Source: Paracoccaceae bacterium (GTDB taxonomy: Bacteria > Pseudomonadota > Alphaproteobacteria > Rhodobacterales > Rhodobacteraceae). Taken from it: a stretch of DNA of 44,457 nucleotides. Positions 1-8,209 of the stretch are shown here, one piece after another. The stretch lies in assembly GCA_009773375.1 (NCBI GenBank), contig WRPH01000026.1, forward strand, positions 58,364 to 102,820, given 5' to 3'. The first letter of the stretch is position 1. Every line of letters starts with the position of its first letter. A program made the translations under genes and the position numbers. The notes below the pieces were generated by a model that saw only the letters and a program-made list of their open reading frames with translations, ran no database searches and was not told the DNA's origin.

Positions 1-414
1 CTGATGGGCGAAGTTGCCCGTGCCGCGCAAACCGCGGGCGCGCCGACCTTCGGCGTCATCCCCACCCATCTGATGGGGGCCGAGGTCGGCAAGCGCGATC
101 TGACCACCTTCGTGATCACCGAAGACATGCACGAACGCAAAAAGGTGATGTTCATGAACTCGGATGCCATCGTGGTGCTGCCGGGCGGCGCGGGCAGTCT
201 GGATGAGTTTTTCGAGGTGCTGACCTGGGCGCAGATCGGCCTGCACCGCAAACCGATCTTCCTGCTGAACGTCGAAGGCTACTGGAACCCGCTGCTGGCT
301 TTGCTCGATCACATCATCGCCGAAGGCTTCGCCGATGCTTCGGTGAAAAACTATTTCACCACGCTGCCCGATGTCCCCGCGCTGACCGAAGCCCTGCGCG
401 ACGCCCTGTCCTGA
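1..414 (+). CDS. LOG family protein (cytokinin riboside 5'-monophosphate phosphoribohydrolase type), 5' end missing
   Basis: The open frame runs in from the left edge, so the true start lies outside the window; the visible part is about 137 residues. It carries the family signature PGGAGSLDEFFE (the PGGxGTxxE type motif that binds the nucleotide phosphate and holds the catalytic Glu), followed by the typical W-x-Q-I-G-L-H-x-K-P stretch. LOG proteins split nucleoside 5'-monophosphates into free base and ribose 5-phosphate; many bacterial members have no proven physiological role. It is a cytosolic protein with no membrane segment. Its last 64 bp overlap the convergent rarD-like gene. The family call is firm; the substrate is not known. 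Confidence 0.88.
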   Translation: MMGEVARAAQTAGAPTFGVIPTHLMGAEVGKRDLTTFVITEDMHERKKVMFMNSDAIVVLPGGAGSLDEFFEVLTWAQIGLHRKPIFLLNVEGYWNPLLALLDHIIAEGFADASVKNYFTTLPDVPALTEALRDALS

Positions 415-1268
415 CCCCAGGCCGACAGGCTGTAAAGCCCCAGCGCCGCCCAGATCAGCCCGAACGCCGCCGCGTGCCACAGGCTGAACGGCTCCGCCAA
501 AATCAGCACCGCCGTCAGAAACTGGAACGTCGGGTTCAGATATTGCACCAGCCCCAGCGTCGCCATCCGCACCCGCTGGGCGGCATAGGTGAACAGCATC
601 AGCGGCACCCCGGTGATCACCCCGGTCAGCGGCAACCACAGGCTCAGCGTCAGATCGCGGCCAAACGCCCCACCGCCATCCGCATAAAGCCAGATCAGAT
701 AGCCGATCGCAAACGGCGCCATCAGCACCACCTCCAGCGTCACCGACACCAGCGCAGGCGCGCCCACCCCGCGTTTCAGCGCGCTATAGGCCGCAAACGT
801 CGCAGCCAGTGACAGCGCGATCACTGGAGCCACCCCCAGACCAAAGGTCAGCACCGCCACCGCAACCGCCGCGAGGCCGATCGCCACCGCCTGCACCGGC
901 TGCATCCGTTCACCAAAGCCGAACACGCCGATCAGCACCGCCACCAGCGGAAAGATATAATAGCCCAGACTGGCCTCGACCGCGCGGCCGCCCTGCACCG
1001 CCCAGATGAAGATGAACCAGTTTGCCGAAATCAGCAGCGTCGCCGCCCACACCCGCCGCGCCTGCTTGCCGACCATCAGCGCCCAGACTTCGCCCAGCCG
1101 CCGCTGCGCCAACAGCACGCCGCCAAACATCGCCAGCGTCCACAGCGTGCGATGCGACAGCATCTCGGCCGCCGCCACCTGATTGAAATGCTTGTAATAA
1201 GCCGGTGCAAAGCCCCAGATCAGGCAGGCCAGTACCACCGCCAGCACGCCCTTTTTCGCCTCGGTCAT
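351..1268 (-). CDS. rarD: RarD-like EamA/DMT family permease
   Basis: A 305-residue protein with about ten hydrophobic segments in two EamA halves, the length usual for RarD. The N-terminus (L-A-C-L-I-W-G-F-A-P-A-Y-Y-K-H-F) and the Ser-His-Arg motif near residue 39 (SHRTLW) are typical of the RarD subfamily of drug/metabolite transporters in the inner membrane. The substrate is unknown: rarD was named after chloramphenicol resistance in Pseudomonas, but that role is not general. The start is an ATG at 1268. The C-terminal coding end overlaps the LOG gene tail to tail by 64 bp, so neither gene has room for its own terminator there. Confidence 0.85.
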   Translation of the reverse strand: MTEAKKGVLAVVLACLIWGFAPAYYKHFNQVAAAEMLSHRTLWTLAMFGGVLLAQRRLGEVWALMVGKQARRVWAATLLISANWFIFIWAVQGGRAVEASLGYYIFPLVAVLIGVFGFGERMQPVQAVAIGLAAVAVAVLTFGLGVAPVIALSLAATFAAYSALKRGVGAPALVSVTLEVVLMAPFAIGYLIWLYADGGGAFGRDLTLSLWLPLTGVITGVPLMLFTYAAQRVRMATLGLVQYLNPTFQFLTAVLILAEPFSLWHAAAFGLIWAALGLYSLSAWGQDRASRRASVSAGTSGSVVK

Positions 1269-1285
1269 CGCCGCCCCACTGCAAC

Positions 1286-1316
1286 AAAAAAGCCCGCCAG
1301 GTTTCCCCGGCAGGCC
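1286..1316 (-). terminator. Rho-independent terminator of sodB
   Basis: Read on the minus strand, a GC-rich stem (GCCTGCC paired with GGCGGGC, one G-U pair) is followed directly by a run of six T. It begins 22 bp after the sodB stop codon and ends before the rarD-like start. Confidence 0.85.
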
Positions 1317-1337
1317 CTGATCCGTCTGTCTGCCAGC

Positions 1338-1940
1338 TTACAGCTTGGCCGCAACCGCTTCCCAGTTGACCAGCTTGTCAAGGAAGTTGGTCAGGTAAGC
1401 CGGGCGCTTGTTACGGAAATCGATGTAGTAGGAATGCTCCCACACATCGCAGCCCAGCAGGGCAGTCTGACCAAAGCACAGCGGGTTGACGCCATTTTCG
1501 GTCTTGGTGACCTTCAGCGCGCCCGACGCATCCTTCACCAGCCAAGCCCAGCCCGACCCGAACTGACCCGCGCCAGCCGCCGCGAAATCTTCCTTGAACT
1601 TCGCAACCGAGCCGAACGCTTCAACCAGAGCTTTTTCCAAAGCGCCCGGCATCTTCTTGTCTTCGCCCGGCCCCATGATTTCCCAGAACAGCGCGTGGTT
1701 CCAGTGCTGGCTGGCATTGTTGAAAATGCCATTCTGCGCCACGGCACCCGCCTGATAGGTGCCTTTGACGATCTCTTCGACCGACTTCGACTCCCATTCG
1801 GTGCCAGCAATCAGCTTGTTGCCGTTATCGACATAGGCCTTGTGGTGAATATCGTGGTGATATTCGAACGTCTCTTTCGACATGCCCAGCGAGGCCAGAG
1901 CATCGTGCGCATAGGGCAGATCGGGAAGGGTGAAAGCCAT
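1338..1940 (-). CDS. sodB: Superoxide dismutase, iron type
   Basis: A 200-residue cytosolic enzyme that converts superoxide to hydrogen peroxide and oxygen. It shows the Fe/Mn-SOD layout: N-terminal alpha-hairpin with the first ligands in YHHDIHHKAYVDN, a second His in NHALFW, and the C-terminal ligands Asp and His in D-V-W-E-H-S-Y-Y-I-D. The AQTALLGCD stretch before the ligand Asp fits the Fe-dependent subgroup better than Mn, but metal choice is not certain from sequence. The start is an ATG at 1940 with a strong AGGAG site 8 bp upstream. It is a single-gene unit: terminator downstream (1286-1316), hairpin upstream separating it from soxG. Confidence 0.93.
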   Translation of the reverse strand: MAFTLPDLPYAHDALASLGMSKETFEYHHDIHHKAYVDNGNKLIAGTEWESKSVEEIVKGTYQAGAVAQNGIFNNASQHWNHALFWEIMGPGEDKKMPGALEKALVEAFGSVAKFKEDFAAAGAGQFGSGWAWLVKDASGALKVTKTENGVNPLCFGQTALLGCDVWEHSYYIDFRNKRPAYLTNFLDKLVNWEAVAAKL

Positions 1941-1984
1941 CGGGGCGTCTCCTGTTAAACGTGTTCGCTACGGCACAATAAGTG

Positions 1985-2009
1985 GCCCTTGACCGGGAAG
2001 GTCAAGGGC
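1985..2009 (-). terminator. Perfect hairpin between soxG and sodB
   Basis: GCCCTTGACC and GGTCAAGGGC form a perfect 10-bp stem with a 5-nt loop (GGGAA on the plus strand). It begins 31 bp after the soxG stop codon. There is no T-run behind it, so it may end the sox transcript with help, or stabilise its 3' end. Confidence 0.55.
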
Positions 2010-2039
2010 AGCCGGGCAAATTAGCCGTGGATGAGCGGC

Positions 2040-2588
2040 TTAAAACTCTGATCCCGGCATCGCCGAGTGCGTGAGCAAGCCCATCACATAGGATGCGACC
2101 GACCGGAAACACACCAGCGTATAGCCGTCGCCGTCTTTCCAGAACGCCGCCGCCACTTGCGCAGCACGGGTGCGGCGCAACTCTTTCGGTCCCAGCGTGG
2201 CAAAATCGACCGGCGACAACTTGGCCAGCACCTGATCGGCTTTTGCCCCTTCGACGCGGAACACCGCGCGGGCATCGGAAACCACCACCGCCAGATGATG
2301 CGCGCCGCCAAAGGCCTGCGCAATCGCCGCCAGCGCCGCATCGGTTTCGCCATAAGGCAGCACCAGCAGATATTCGTCCGGGCTCATCCAGCCCGCCGCC
2401 TTGCCGCCGGCGATTTCGATCTCGCGCGGGGCGGGAACAGCCGTTCCCACCGCCGCCTTGATCGCCTCGGCCAGCCCTTTGACATCGGGCTTGGCGCGCA
2501 ATGAAATCATCCCCAGCGGGCCGACTTCGGTGATCTTGGCGAAGCCTGCGAAAGAGGCATTGCCCAAAGCGCTGACAACATTAGACAT
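2040..2588 (-). CDS. soxG: Sarcosine oxidase, gamma subunit
   Basis: About 182 residues if started at the ATG at 2588, which overlaps the end of soxA by 8 bp; an open frame upstream to 2627 would give an unlikely extra 13 residues inside soxA. The protein has the fold class of the GcvT-like gamma subunit, with the family stretch P-x-E-Y-L-L-V-L-P and an R-x-R-x-A-Q-V-A-A-A-F-W segment near the C-terminus. It is the smallest cap of the heterotetrameric sarcosine oxidase and has no known catalytic residues of its own. It is the last gene of the operon; translation is probably coupled to soxA. Confidence 0.9.
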   Translation of the reverse strand: MSNVVSALGNASFAGFAKITEVGPLGMISLRAKPDVKGLAEAIKAAVGTAVPAPREIEIAGGKAAGWMSPDEYLLVLPYGETDAALAAIAQAFGGAHHLAVVVSDARAVFRVEGAKADQVLAKLSPVDFATLGPKELRRTRAAQVAAAFWKDGDGYTLVCFRSVASYVMGLLTHSAMPGSEF

Positions 2589-5500
2589 TCGGCTTCTCCC
2601 CGTCCTTATCATAGAACACCGGATCAACGACCTTCGCCTTCACCGTGCCGCCCGTGACCGTGTTGAACTCGACGACATCGCCAATCCGCGAAAGCCCGCC
2701 CTTGATCAGCCCCATCGCAATGCCGCGCTTCAGCGTCGGGCTGTGGTAGGTCGAGGTCACCCGGCCTTGGGTGTTGCCCTGACCGTTGGCGTTCTTGCCC
2801 GCCGCGATGATGTAAGACCCGTCCGGCACCACCGAGCCATCCAGCGTTTCAAACCCGGCCAGCTTCCAACGATCCGGGCTGGCCAGATAATTGCGTTCCT
2901 GCCCGCGCTTGCCAAGGAAGTCGGCCTTCTTCTTCGAAATCGCCCAGCCCAGGTTCAGATCCTGCGGGATCACCGTGCCATCAGTTTCATCACCGATCAT
3001 GATGAAGCCCTTTTCGGCCCGCATGATGTGCAAGGCTTCGGTGCCATAAGGCATCGCGCCAAACTCTGCGCCCGCCTTGTGCAACGCCTCCCAGAAGGCA
3101 GCCCCCATGCTGGCCGGAACCGCGATTTCATAGCTGAGTTCGCCCGAGAAGCTGATGCGGTAGACCCGCACCGGGAAGCCGCCCAGCGTGCCATCGGCCC
3201 ATTGCATGAACGGCAGGGATTCTTTCGAAACATCCATCCCGCCCAGCTTTTCCAACAGCTTGCGCGCATTCGGGCCAACCACGGCCACCTGCGCCAGCTG
3301 CTCGGTGATATTGGCGGTGTAAACCTGCCAATCCCACCATTCGCATTGCAGCCAGTCTTCCATCCAGGCGTGGATACGATCCGCCCCGCCCGAGGTGGTG
3401 TGGCACAGCCAGGTGTCCTCATCGATCCGCGCCACCACGCCGTCATCCGACAGGAAGCCTTGCTCGTTGCACATCAGACCATAGCGGCACTTGCCGATCG
3501 GCAAACTGCTCATCACGCCGGTATAGAGCATATCAAGGAAACGCCCGGCATCCGGCCCCTTGACGATGATCTTGCCCAGCGTCGAGGCATCCAGCAGCCC
3601 CAACGCGGTGCGGGTGTTGATGACCTCGCGGTGCACCGCCTGCTCGTGGTTTTCACCAGCACGCGGGAAGCAATAGGGGCGGCGCCACAGGCCGACCGGC
3701 TCAAAGTAAGCCTGATTTTTCTCGTGCCAGGCATGCATCGGCGTCTTGCGCAACGGCTGGAAAATCTCGCCCCGGCTTTCGCCAGCCAAAGCGCCCAAGG
3801 TCACGGGCGTATAAGGCGGGCGGAACGTGGTGGTGCCAACCTGCGGGATCTCTTCATTCAAAGCATCAGCAAGCACCGCCAAGCCATTGATGTTACTCAA
3901 CTTACCCTGATCCGTCGCCATGCCCAAAGTGGTATAGCGCTTGGTATGCTCAACACTGGAATAACCTTCGCGTGCTGCAAGCTGCACGTCAGACACTTTC
4001 ACGTCGTTCTGGTAATCCAGCCACATCTTGGCGCGCAGCTTCGGGCTTGCGCCCTGCGGCATCACCCAAACGGCTTCCATCGCAGCCTCGGCCACCGACT
4101 GCGCCTTGGCAGCCACAGCCTCAGCTGTAAAGCCCGCCGCCTGCGCTGCAACAGCCCCGCCACGCGCAGCATCGGCCAGAACTTCGGCCACCGTCATCAC
4201 GCCATTGGCATTGCCAACTGCCACCACCATCGCCGCACCATCCGCCCCGGTCGGCGGCCGCGCCGCATCGGGCCGGAAATGCGCGTTGGCGGTATCCCAG
4301 GTCAGCTTGCCACCGCAATGGCTCCACAAATGCACCACCGGCGACCAGCCGCCCGACATAGCCACCGCATCGCAGGCGATCTCTTCCAGCACCGATCCTT
4401 CGCCCGCCTGCACGCAGAGGCTGACGCCAGTAACCCGCTTGCCGCCCTTGACCTTTGCAATCGCCTTGCCCGCTTCGATCCGAATGCCCAAAGCCTTGGC
4501 CTTGGCCGGCAACACCCCGGTCACCGACGCCCGCGCGTCAATGATGCACGGCACCGCAAGCCCGGCCTCTTTCAGCGCAATCGCGGTCCGATAGGCATCG
4601 TCATTGTTGGTCACAACCACGGTGCGATCGCCGGGCGACACCGCAAAGTTCACCACGAAATCGCGCACCGATCCGGCCAGCATCACCCCCGGCAGATCGT
4701 TGCCCGCAAACGACAGCGGCCGTTCGATCGCCCCGGTCGCGGTGATGATCTGCGCGGCGCGAATCCGCCACAACCGATGCTTCGGACGCCCGTCGCCCGG
4801 CGTGTGGTCAGACACCTTTTCATCCGCCAGCACATAGCCGTGGTCATAAACCCCAGCGCCCATGCAACGCATCTTCAGCGTCACATTCTCCATCAGGCTC
4901 AGCGTCTTGACCGCAGCGCCGATCCAGCCATCCGCCGAGCCGCCCTCGATCAGATCGCCATCGACAGGCGCACGCCCGCCCCAGGCCGCCGACTGCTCCA
5001 GCACGATGACCCGAGCCCCCGAGGCCCCCGCCACCAAAGCCGCCTGCAAGCCCGCAATGCCGCCGCCGATCACCAGCACGTCACAGAAGGCATAGGCCTG
5101 CTCATAACGGTCGGCGTCGCGCTCTTTCGGCACCTTGCCCAAGCCCGCCGATTGCCGGATGATCGGTTCGAAAAGATGCTTCCATGCCGCGCGCGGATAC
5201 ATGAAGGTCTTGTAGTAAAATCCGCCCGGCAGGAACCGCGCGAGGCTGTTGTTGATCACTCCGACGTCGAACTCCAGCGACGGCCAGTGGTTCTGGCTTT
5301 CCGCCTCCAGCCCGTCAAACAGCTCGGTGGTGGTAACGCGCTGGTTCGGTTCAAACCGCGCCCCCTTGCCCAGACCCACCAAGGCGTTCGGCTCTTCCGG
5401 GCCTGCCGCCACGATGCCACGCGGGCGGTGATATTTGAAGCTGCGCCCGACCAGCATCTGATCGTTGGCCAGCAAGGCCGCCGCCAGCGTATCGCCGGCA

Positions 5501-5589
5501 TAGCCGCGCATCTTCTTGCCGTTGAAGGCAAATTCCTGCGAGGTGGTGCGGTCGATCAGGCGACCGCCACGGGTAAGACGGGTGCTCAT
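2581..5589 (-). CDS. soxA: Sarcosine oxidase, alpha subunit
   Basis: A 1002-residue subunit of the cytosolic complex that oxidises sarcosine with oxygen and tetrahydrofolate to glycine, 5,10-methylene-THF and H2O2. The N-terminal part resembles a ferredoxin-fold cap (FNGKKMRGYAGDTLAAALLAN). A Rossmann NAD-binding site, GGGIAG at 175-180, follows in DVLVIGGGIAGLQAA. The C-terminal third (about 610-1000) is the GcvT-like folate-binding domain, with I-M-R-A-E-K-G-F-I-M-I-G-D-E-T-D-G-T as its hallmark. The length is normal for the family. The ATG at 5589 overlaps the soxD stop (ATGA). I see no lesion. Confidence 0.95.
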   Translation of the reverse strand: MSTRLTRGGRLIDRTTSQEFAFNGKKMRGYAGDTLAAALLANDQMLVGRSFKYHRPRGIVAAGPEEPNALVGLGKGARFEPNQRVTTTELFDGLEAESQNHWPSLEFDVGVINNSLARFLPGGFYYKTFMYPRAAWKHLFEPIIRQSAGLGKVPKERDADRYEQAYAFCDVLVIGGGIAGLQAALVAGASGARVIVLEQSAAWGGRAPVDGDLIEGGSADGWIGAAVKTLSLMENVTLKMRCMGAGVYDHGYVLADEKVSDHTPGDGRPKHRLWRIRAAQIITATGAIERPLSFAGNDLPGVMLAGSVRDFVVNFAVSPGDRTVVVTNNDDAYRTAIALKEAGLAVPCIIDARASVTGVLPAKAKALGIRIEAGKAIAKVKGGKRVTGVSLCVQAGEGSVLEEIACDAVAMSGGWSPVVHLWSHCGGKLTWDTANAHFRPDAARPPTGADGAAMVVAVGNANGVMTVAEVLADAARGGAVAAQAAGFTAEAVAAKAQSVAEAAMEAVWVMPQGASPKLRAKMWLDYQNDVKVSDVQLAAREGYSSVEHTKRYTTLGMATDQGKLSNINGLAVLADALNEEIPQVGTTTFRPPYTPVTLGALAGESRGEIFQPLRKTPMHAWHEKNQAYFEPVGLWRRPYCFPRAGENHEQAVHREVINTRTALGLLDASTLGKIIVKGPDAGRFLDMLYTGVMSSLPIGKCRYGLMCNEQGFLSDDGVVARIDEDTWLCHTTSGGADRIHAWMEDWLQCEWWDWQVYTANITEQLAQVAVVGPNARKLLEKLGGMDVSKESLPFMQWADGTLGGFPVRVYRISFSGELSYEIAVPASMGAAFWEALHKAGAEFGAMPYGTEALHIMRAEKGFIMIGDETDGTVIPQDLNLGWAISKKKADFLGKRGQERNYLASPDRWKLAGFETLDGSVVPDGSYIIAAGKNANGQGNTQGRVTSTYHSPTLKRGIAMGLIKGGLSRIGDVVEFNTVTGGTVKAKVVDPVFYDKDGEKPNV

Positions 5590-5909
5590 TTGTAACCCTT
5601 CCAGTCGGGCCGCTTGGCCTTGATCTTGTCCTGCAAGTCGGCAGGCGGTTCTGAAGATTGCGCAGGGTAAGTGCCGAACACTTCCAGCGTGTTGGTGTCA
5701 CGCGCGGCCAGAAACCACTTGCCGCAGCCATAGACATGCCGCCAGCGTTCAAAATGCACCCCCTTGGGGTTTTTGCGCGCGAACATATAGGCCTCGAATT
5801 CCTCATCCGAAGAACCGGGGCCAAAGCGTTTCAGATGCGCCTCATAGCCGGGCGAAAGCTCGGTCTCTTCGGCCTTAACGCCACAATACGGGCATTCGAG
5901 GATCAGCAT
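5586..5909 (-). CDS. soxD: Sarcosine oxidase, delta subunit
   Basis: A 107-residue protein with the zinc-binding pattern of SoxD: CPYCG at residues 6-10 and a later His/Cys pair in W-R-H-V-Y-G-C-G-K-W-F. In the known complex, delta binds Zn2+ and links the other subunits; it has no flavin. It begins with ATG at 5909 and ends inside the soxA start codon (ATGA, 4-bp overlap). The FkbM gene lies just upstream (stop at 5928, 18 bp away), so the two are almost surely on one transcript. Confidence 0.93.
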   Translation of the reverse strand: MLILECPYCGVKAEETELSPGYEAHLKRFGPGSSDEEFEAYMFARKNPKGVHFERWRHVYGCGKWFLAARDTNTLEVFGTYPAQSSEPPADLQDKIKAKRPDWKGYK

Positions 5910-5927
5910 TTCGGCTTCCTTCCCATG

Positions 5928-6701
5928 TCAATTCCCAAGGCGGGGCAAGCCCGCCGCATCAAACTCCGCCGCCAGATCAACGTCCAGTCGGGCGGGGTCA
6001 AAGGCGCACAGATCGTCGCCCAATTCGTAAACCGTCAAACCGACCGCATTCAGCGCTGCCACATAGTCGGGCTTTTGCGCTTCATTGCGGCCGTTGCATT
6101 CCACCAGCATGCCGCGCAGGCCCAAACCGCGCAGATCGGCGCCGGCCATCACCGCAAGCTCGTGACCTTCGACGTCGATCACGATCACGTCGGCGCTTGT
6201 GATGCCCTGTTCGGCCAGAACCGCATCCAGCCGCCGCATTGGCACCGCCGTCTGCGCCACCATGCTGTCGTCGAAAACCAGTCCCAGCTTGCGGCAGGCC
6301 AGCTTCACTTGCCGCACCACCCGCTTGGCATCAACCGAGGCCGAACCATGCACCCAGCGCGGAAATTGCTCCATCCGGGCGTTGTCCAGATGAAAAAGCG
6401 GCAACACGCCTTCGGCGTCGGAAATGCCGATCTGCAACAGGGTAAAGCCGTCGCGGCGCTTGTAGCGCTTGTGCAGCTTGGCGAAATAGGCCGGATGCGG
6501 CTCAATCAGCAGCCCGCGCCAATCGTTGCGTTTGGCGATCGAATAGACCGGATCGGCCATCCGCCCGTCATTGGCGCCCACCTGAATGACAAAGGCCGCC
6601 CCGCCTGCCGCTTGACCCACCGCCAGCATAAAAGCATCCCGCGCCTTGCGGATCGGGTCGACGCCAGCCGCTTCGGCCTCATCGTCAATCAGATCTTCCA
6701 T
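5928..6701 (-). CDS. FkbM family methyltransferase inside the sarcosine oxidase operon
   Basis: A 257-residue SAM-dependent methyltransferase of the FkbM type. The SAM-binding motif I is F-V-I-Q-V-G-A-N-D-G-R, motif II ends in L-L-I-E-P-H-P, and the later acidic motif is ADVIVIDVEGHE. FkbM proteins O-methylate sugars, polyketides or lipids; the substrate here is unknown. I chose the ATG at 6701; two GTG codons just upstream (6707) are also open. It sits between soxB and soxD, separated from soxB by a twin palindrome and from soxD by 18 bp. A methyltransferase is not part of the sarcosine oxidase complex, so this may be a later insertion into the operon or an accessory function. Confidence 0.82.
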   Translation of the reverse strand: MEDLIDDEAEAAGVDPIRKARDAFMLAVGQAAGGAAFVIQVGANDGRMADPVYSIAKRNDWRGLLIEPHPAYFAKLHKRYKRRDGFTLLQIGISDAEGVLPLFHLDNARMEQFPRWVHGSASVDAKRVVRQVKLACRKLGLVFDDSMVAQTAVPMRRLDAVLAEQGITSADVIVIDVEGHELAVMAGADLRGLGLRGMLVECNGRNEAQKPDYVAALNAVGLTVYELGDDLCAFDPARLDVDLAAEFDAAGLPRLGN

Positions 6702-6719
6702 CACCACCCCATCCCGACC

Positions 6720-6766
6720 GAAAAGTTTTCAGAAAACTTTTCACAAAATCCTTCAAAAGGATTTTG
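6720..6766. repeat. Twin perfect palindromes between soxB and the FkbM gene
   Basis: Two perfect inverted repeats stand side by side. GAAAAGTTTTC and GAAAACTTTTC (11 bp, 1-nt centre) occupy 6720-6742. CAAAATCCTT and AAGGATTTTG (10 bp, loop CAA) occupy 6744-6766. They are AT-rich in a GC-rich genome. Such pairs resemble the dispersed intergenic palindromes of Rhodobacterales (from memory). They would fold in the sox transcript and could dampen expression of the genes after soxB. Confidence 0.8.
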
Positions 6767-6783
6767 CCCGCCCGCGCAGCCCA

Positions 6784-8031
6784 TCAGTGCGCGACCCCGG
6801 CGGCGACGGATTCGTCAATGAACTGACCTTCCTTGAAGCGCCACATGTTGAAATCCTCCGCTAGCGGCCCCGGCTCGCCCTTGGCCACCAGCTCGGCCAT
6901 TGCCCAGCCGGAACCCGGGATCGCCTTGAAGCCGCCCGTGCCCCAGCCGCAGTTGATGAAGCAGTTGCCGACAGGCGTTTTCGAGATGATCGGTGAACGG
7001 TCGCCGGTCATATCCACAATCCCGCCCCACTGCCGCAGCATTTTCAGCCGGCTGATGATCGGGAAGGTTTCGATCAGCGCGCGCAGGGTTTCCTCGATAT
7101 GGTGGAAAGACCCGCGCTGGGTGAAGTTGTTGAAGCCGTCAGTGCCGCCACCGATGACCATTTCACCCTTGTCGGATTGCGACATGTAGCCATGCACGGT
7201 GTTGGCCATCACCACCACATCCATGCACGGCTTGATCGGCTCGGACACCAGCGCCTGCAGCGCCACGGCTTCCACCGGCAGGCGGAACCCGGCCATATCG
7301 GCCAATTGCCCGGAATGCCCCGCCACCACGATGCCCAGCTTTTTACAGCCGATGTAGCCCTTGGAGGTTTCAACCCCCTTCACCACGCCGCCCTCGGTTT
7401 TCACACCTTTGACTTCGCACTGCTGGATGATGTCCATCCCCATCGCCGAGCAAGCCCGCGCATAGCCCCAGGCCACCGCATCATGCCGCGCCGTGCCGCC
7501 ACGCGCCTGATAGAGCGCCCCCAGCACCGGATAGCGCGGACCGTCAATGTTGATGATCGGCACCAGCTCTTTCACCTTGGCGGGTGAAATCCACTCGGTC
7601 GCCACGCCCTGCAACGCATTGGCATGCGCCGTGCGCTGATAACCCCGGATTTCATGGTGGGTCTGCGCCAGCATCAGCAAGCCGCGTGGGCTGAACATGA
7701 CGTTATAGTTCAGATCCTGGCTCATCGTCTCATAAAGGCTGCGGGCCTTTTCATAGATCGCAGCCGAGCTGTCCTGCAGATAGTTCGACCGGATGATCGT
7801 CGTATTCCGCCCGGTGTTGCCCCCGCCCAGCCAACCCTTTTCGATGATCGCCACGTTGGTGATGCCGTGGTTCTTGCCCAGATAATAGGCCGTCGCCAGA
7901 CCATGCCCGCCCGCACCGACGATGATGGCGTCATATTCCTTCTTGGGCGCCGGAGAGGCCCAGGCCTTCTCCCAGCCCATGTGATAGTTCAGCGCCTCTT
8001 TGGCGATGGCGAAAACCGAATAGCGTTTCAT
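6784..8031 (-). CDS. soxB: Sarcosine oxidase, beta subunit
   Basis: A 415-residue flavoprotein of the DAO fold, the catalytic subunit that oxidises sarcosine. The FAD-binding motif is in YDAIIVGAGGHGLATAYYL (about 33-51), followed by the acidic end of strand 2 in A-I-I-E-K-G. His183, in G-G-T-A-R-H-D, matches the position of the His that binds FMN covalently in the known enzyme. The C-terminal FAD contact is N-C-G-W-G-T-G-G-F-K-A. I set the start at the ATG at 8031, where a GAGG site precedes it and the family N-terminus MKRYSVFAIAKEAL begins; the open frame upstream to 8172 is not conserved in style. It is the first gene of the operon. Confidence 0.95.
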   Translation of the reverse strand: MKRYSVFAIAKEALNYHMGWEKAWASPAPKKEYDAIIVGAGGHGLATAYYLGKNHGITNVAIIEKGWLGGGNTGRNTTIIRSNYLQDSSAAIYEKARSLYETMSQDLNYNVMFSPRGLLMLAQTHHEIRGYQRTAHANALQGVATEWISPAKVKELVPIINIDGPRYPVLGALYQARGGTARHDAVAWGYARACSAMGMDIIQQCEVKGVKTEGGVVKGVETSKGYIGCKKLGIVVAGHSGQLADMAGFRLPVEAVALQALVSEPIKPCMDVVVMANTVHGYMSQSDKGEMVIGGGTDGFNNFTQRGSFHHIEETLRALIETFPIISRLKMLRQWGGIVDMTGDRSPIISKTPVGNCFINCGWGTGGFKAIPGSGWAMAELVAKGEPGPLAEDFNMWRFKEGQFIDESVAAGVAH

Positions 8032-8209
8032 GCGAAGGCCCTCTTGCGTCTCGCTCTGTATGTCTTGCCTGACGGTTTTAACCCGACCCGCCAGCGGCAC
8101 AATCGGGAAAATTGCGACACCGGCGGCGGTTTTATCCCTGCGGCGGATTCGCCCCTTTTGCAGCCCCCACAAACCGCCTACATCAGGCCAAGGATTTCAG
8201 GGGCGAAAC

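Noticed and set aside
2401..5595. A 1064-residue open frame on the plus strand across soxA
   Set aside because: It is a frame opposite a well-supported GC-rich gene, has a His/Arg/Gln/Pro-rich composition of no family, and contains no motif.
5658..6821. A 387-residue plus-strand frame across soxD and the FkbM gene
   Set aside because: Antisense shadow; composition is Arg/His-rich and it crosses the intergenic palindromes.
7624..8209. Upstream extension of the ccmI frame into soxB
   Set aside because: Lies opposite the start of soxB and has no hydrophobic helix; the real N-terminus is the MQEWLFW stretch in the other frame.
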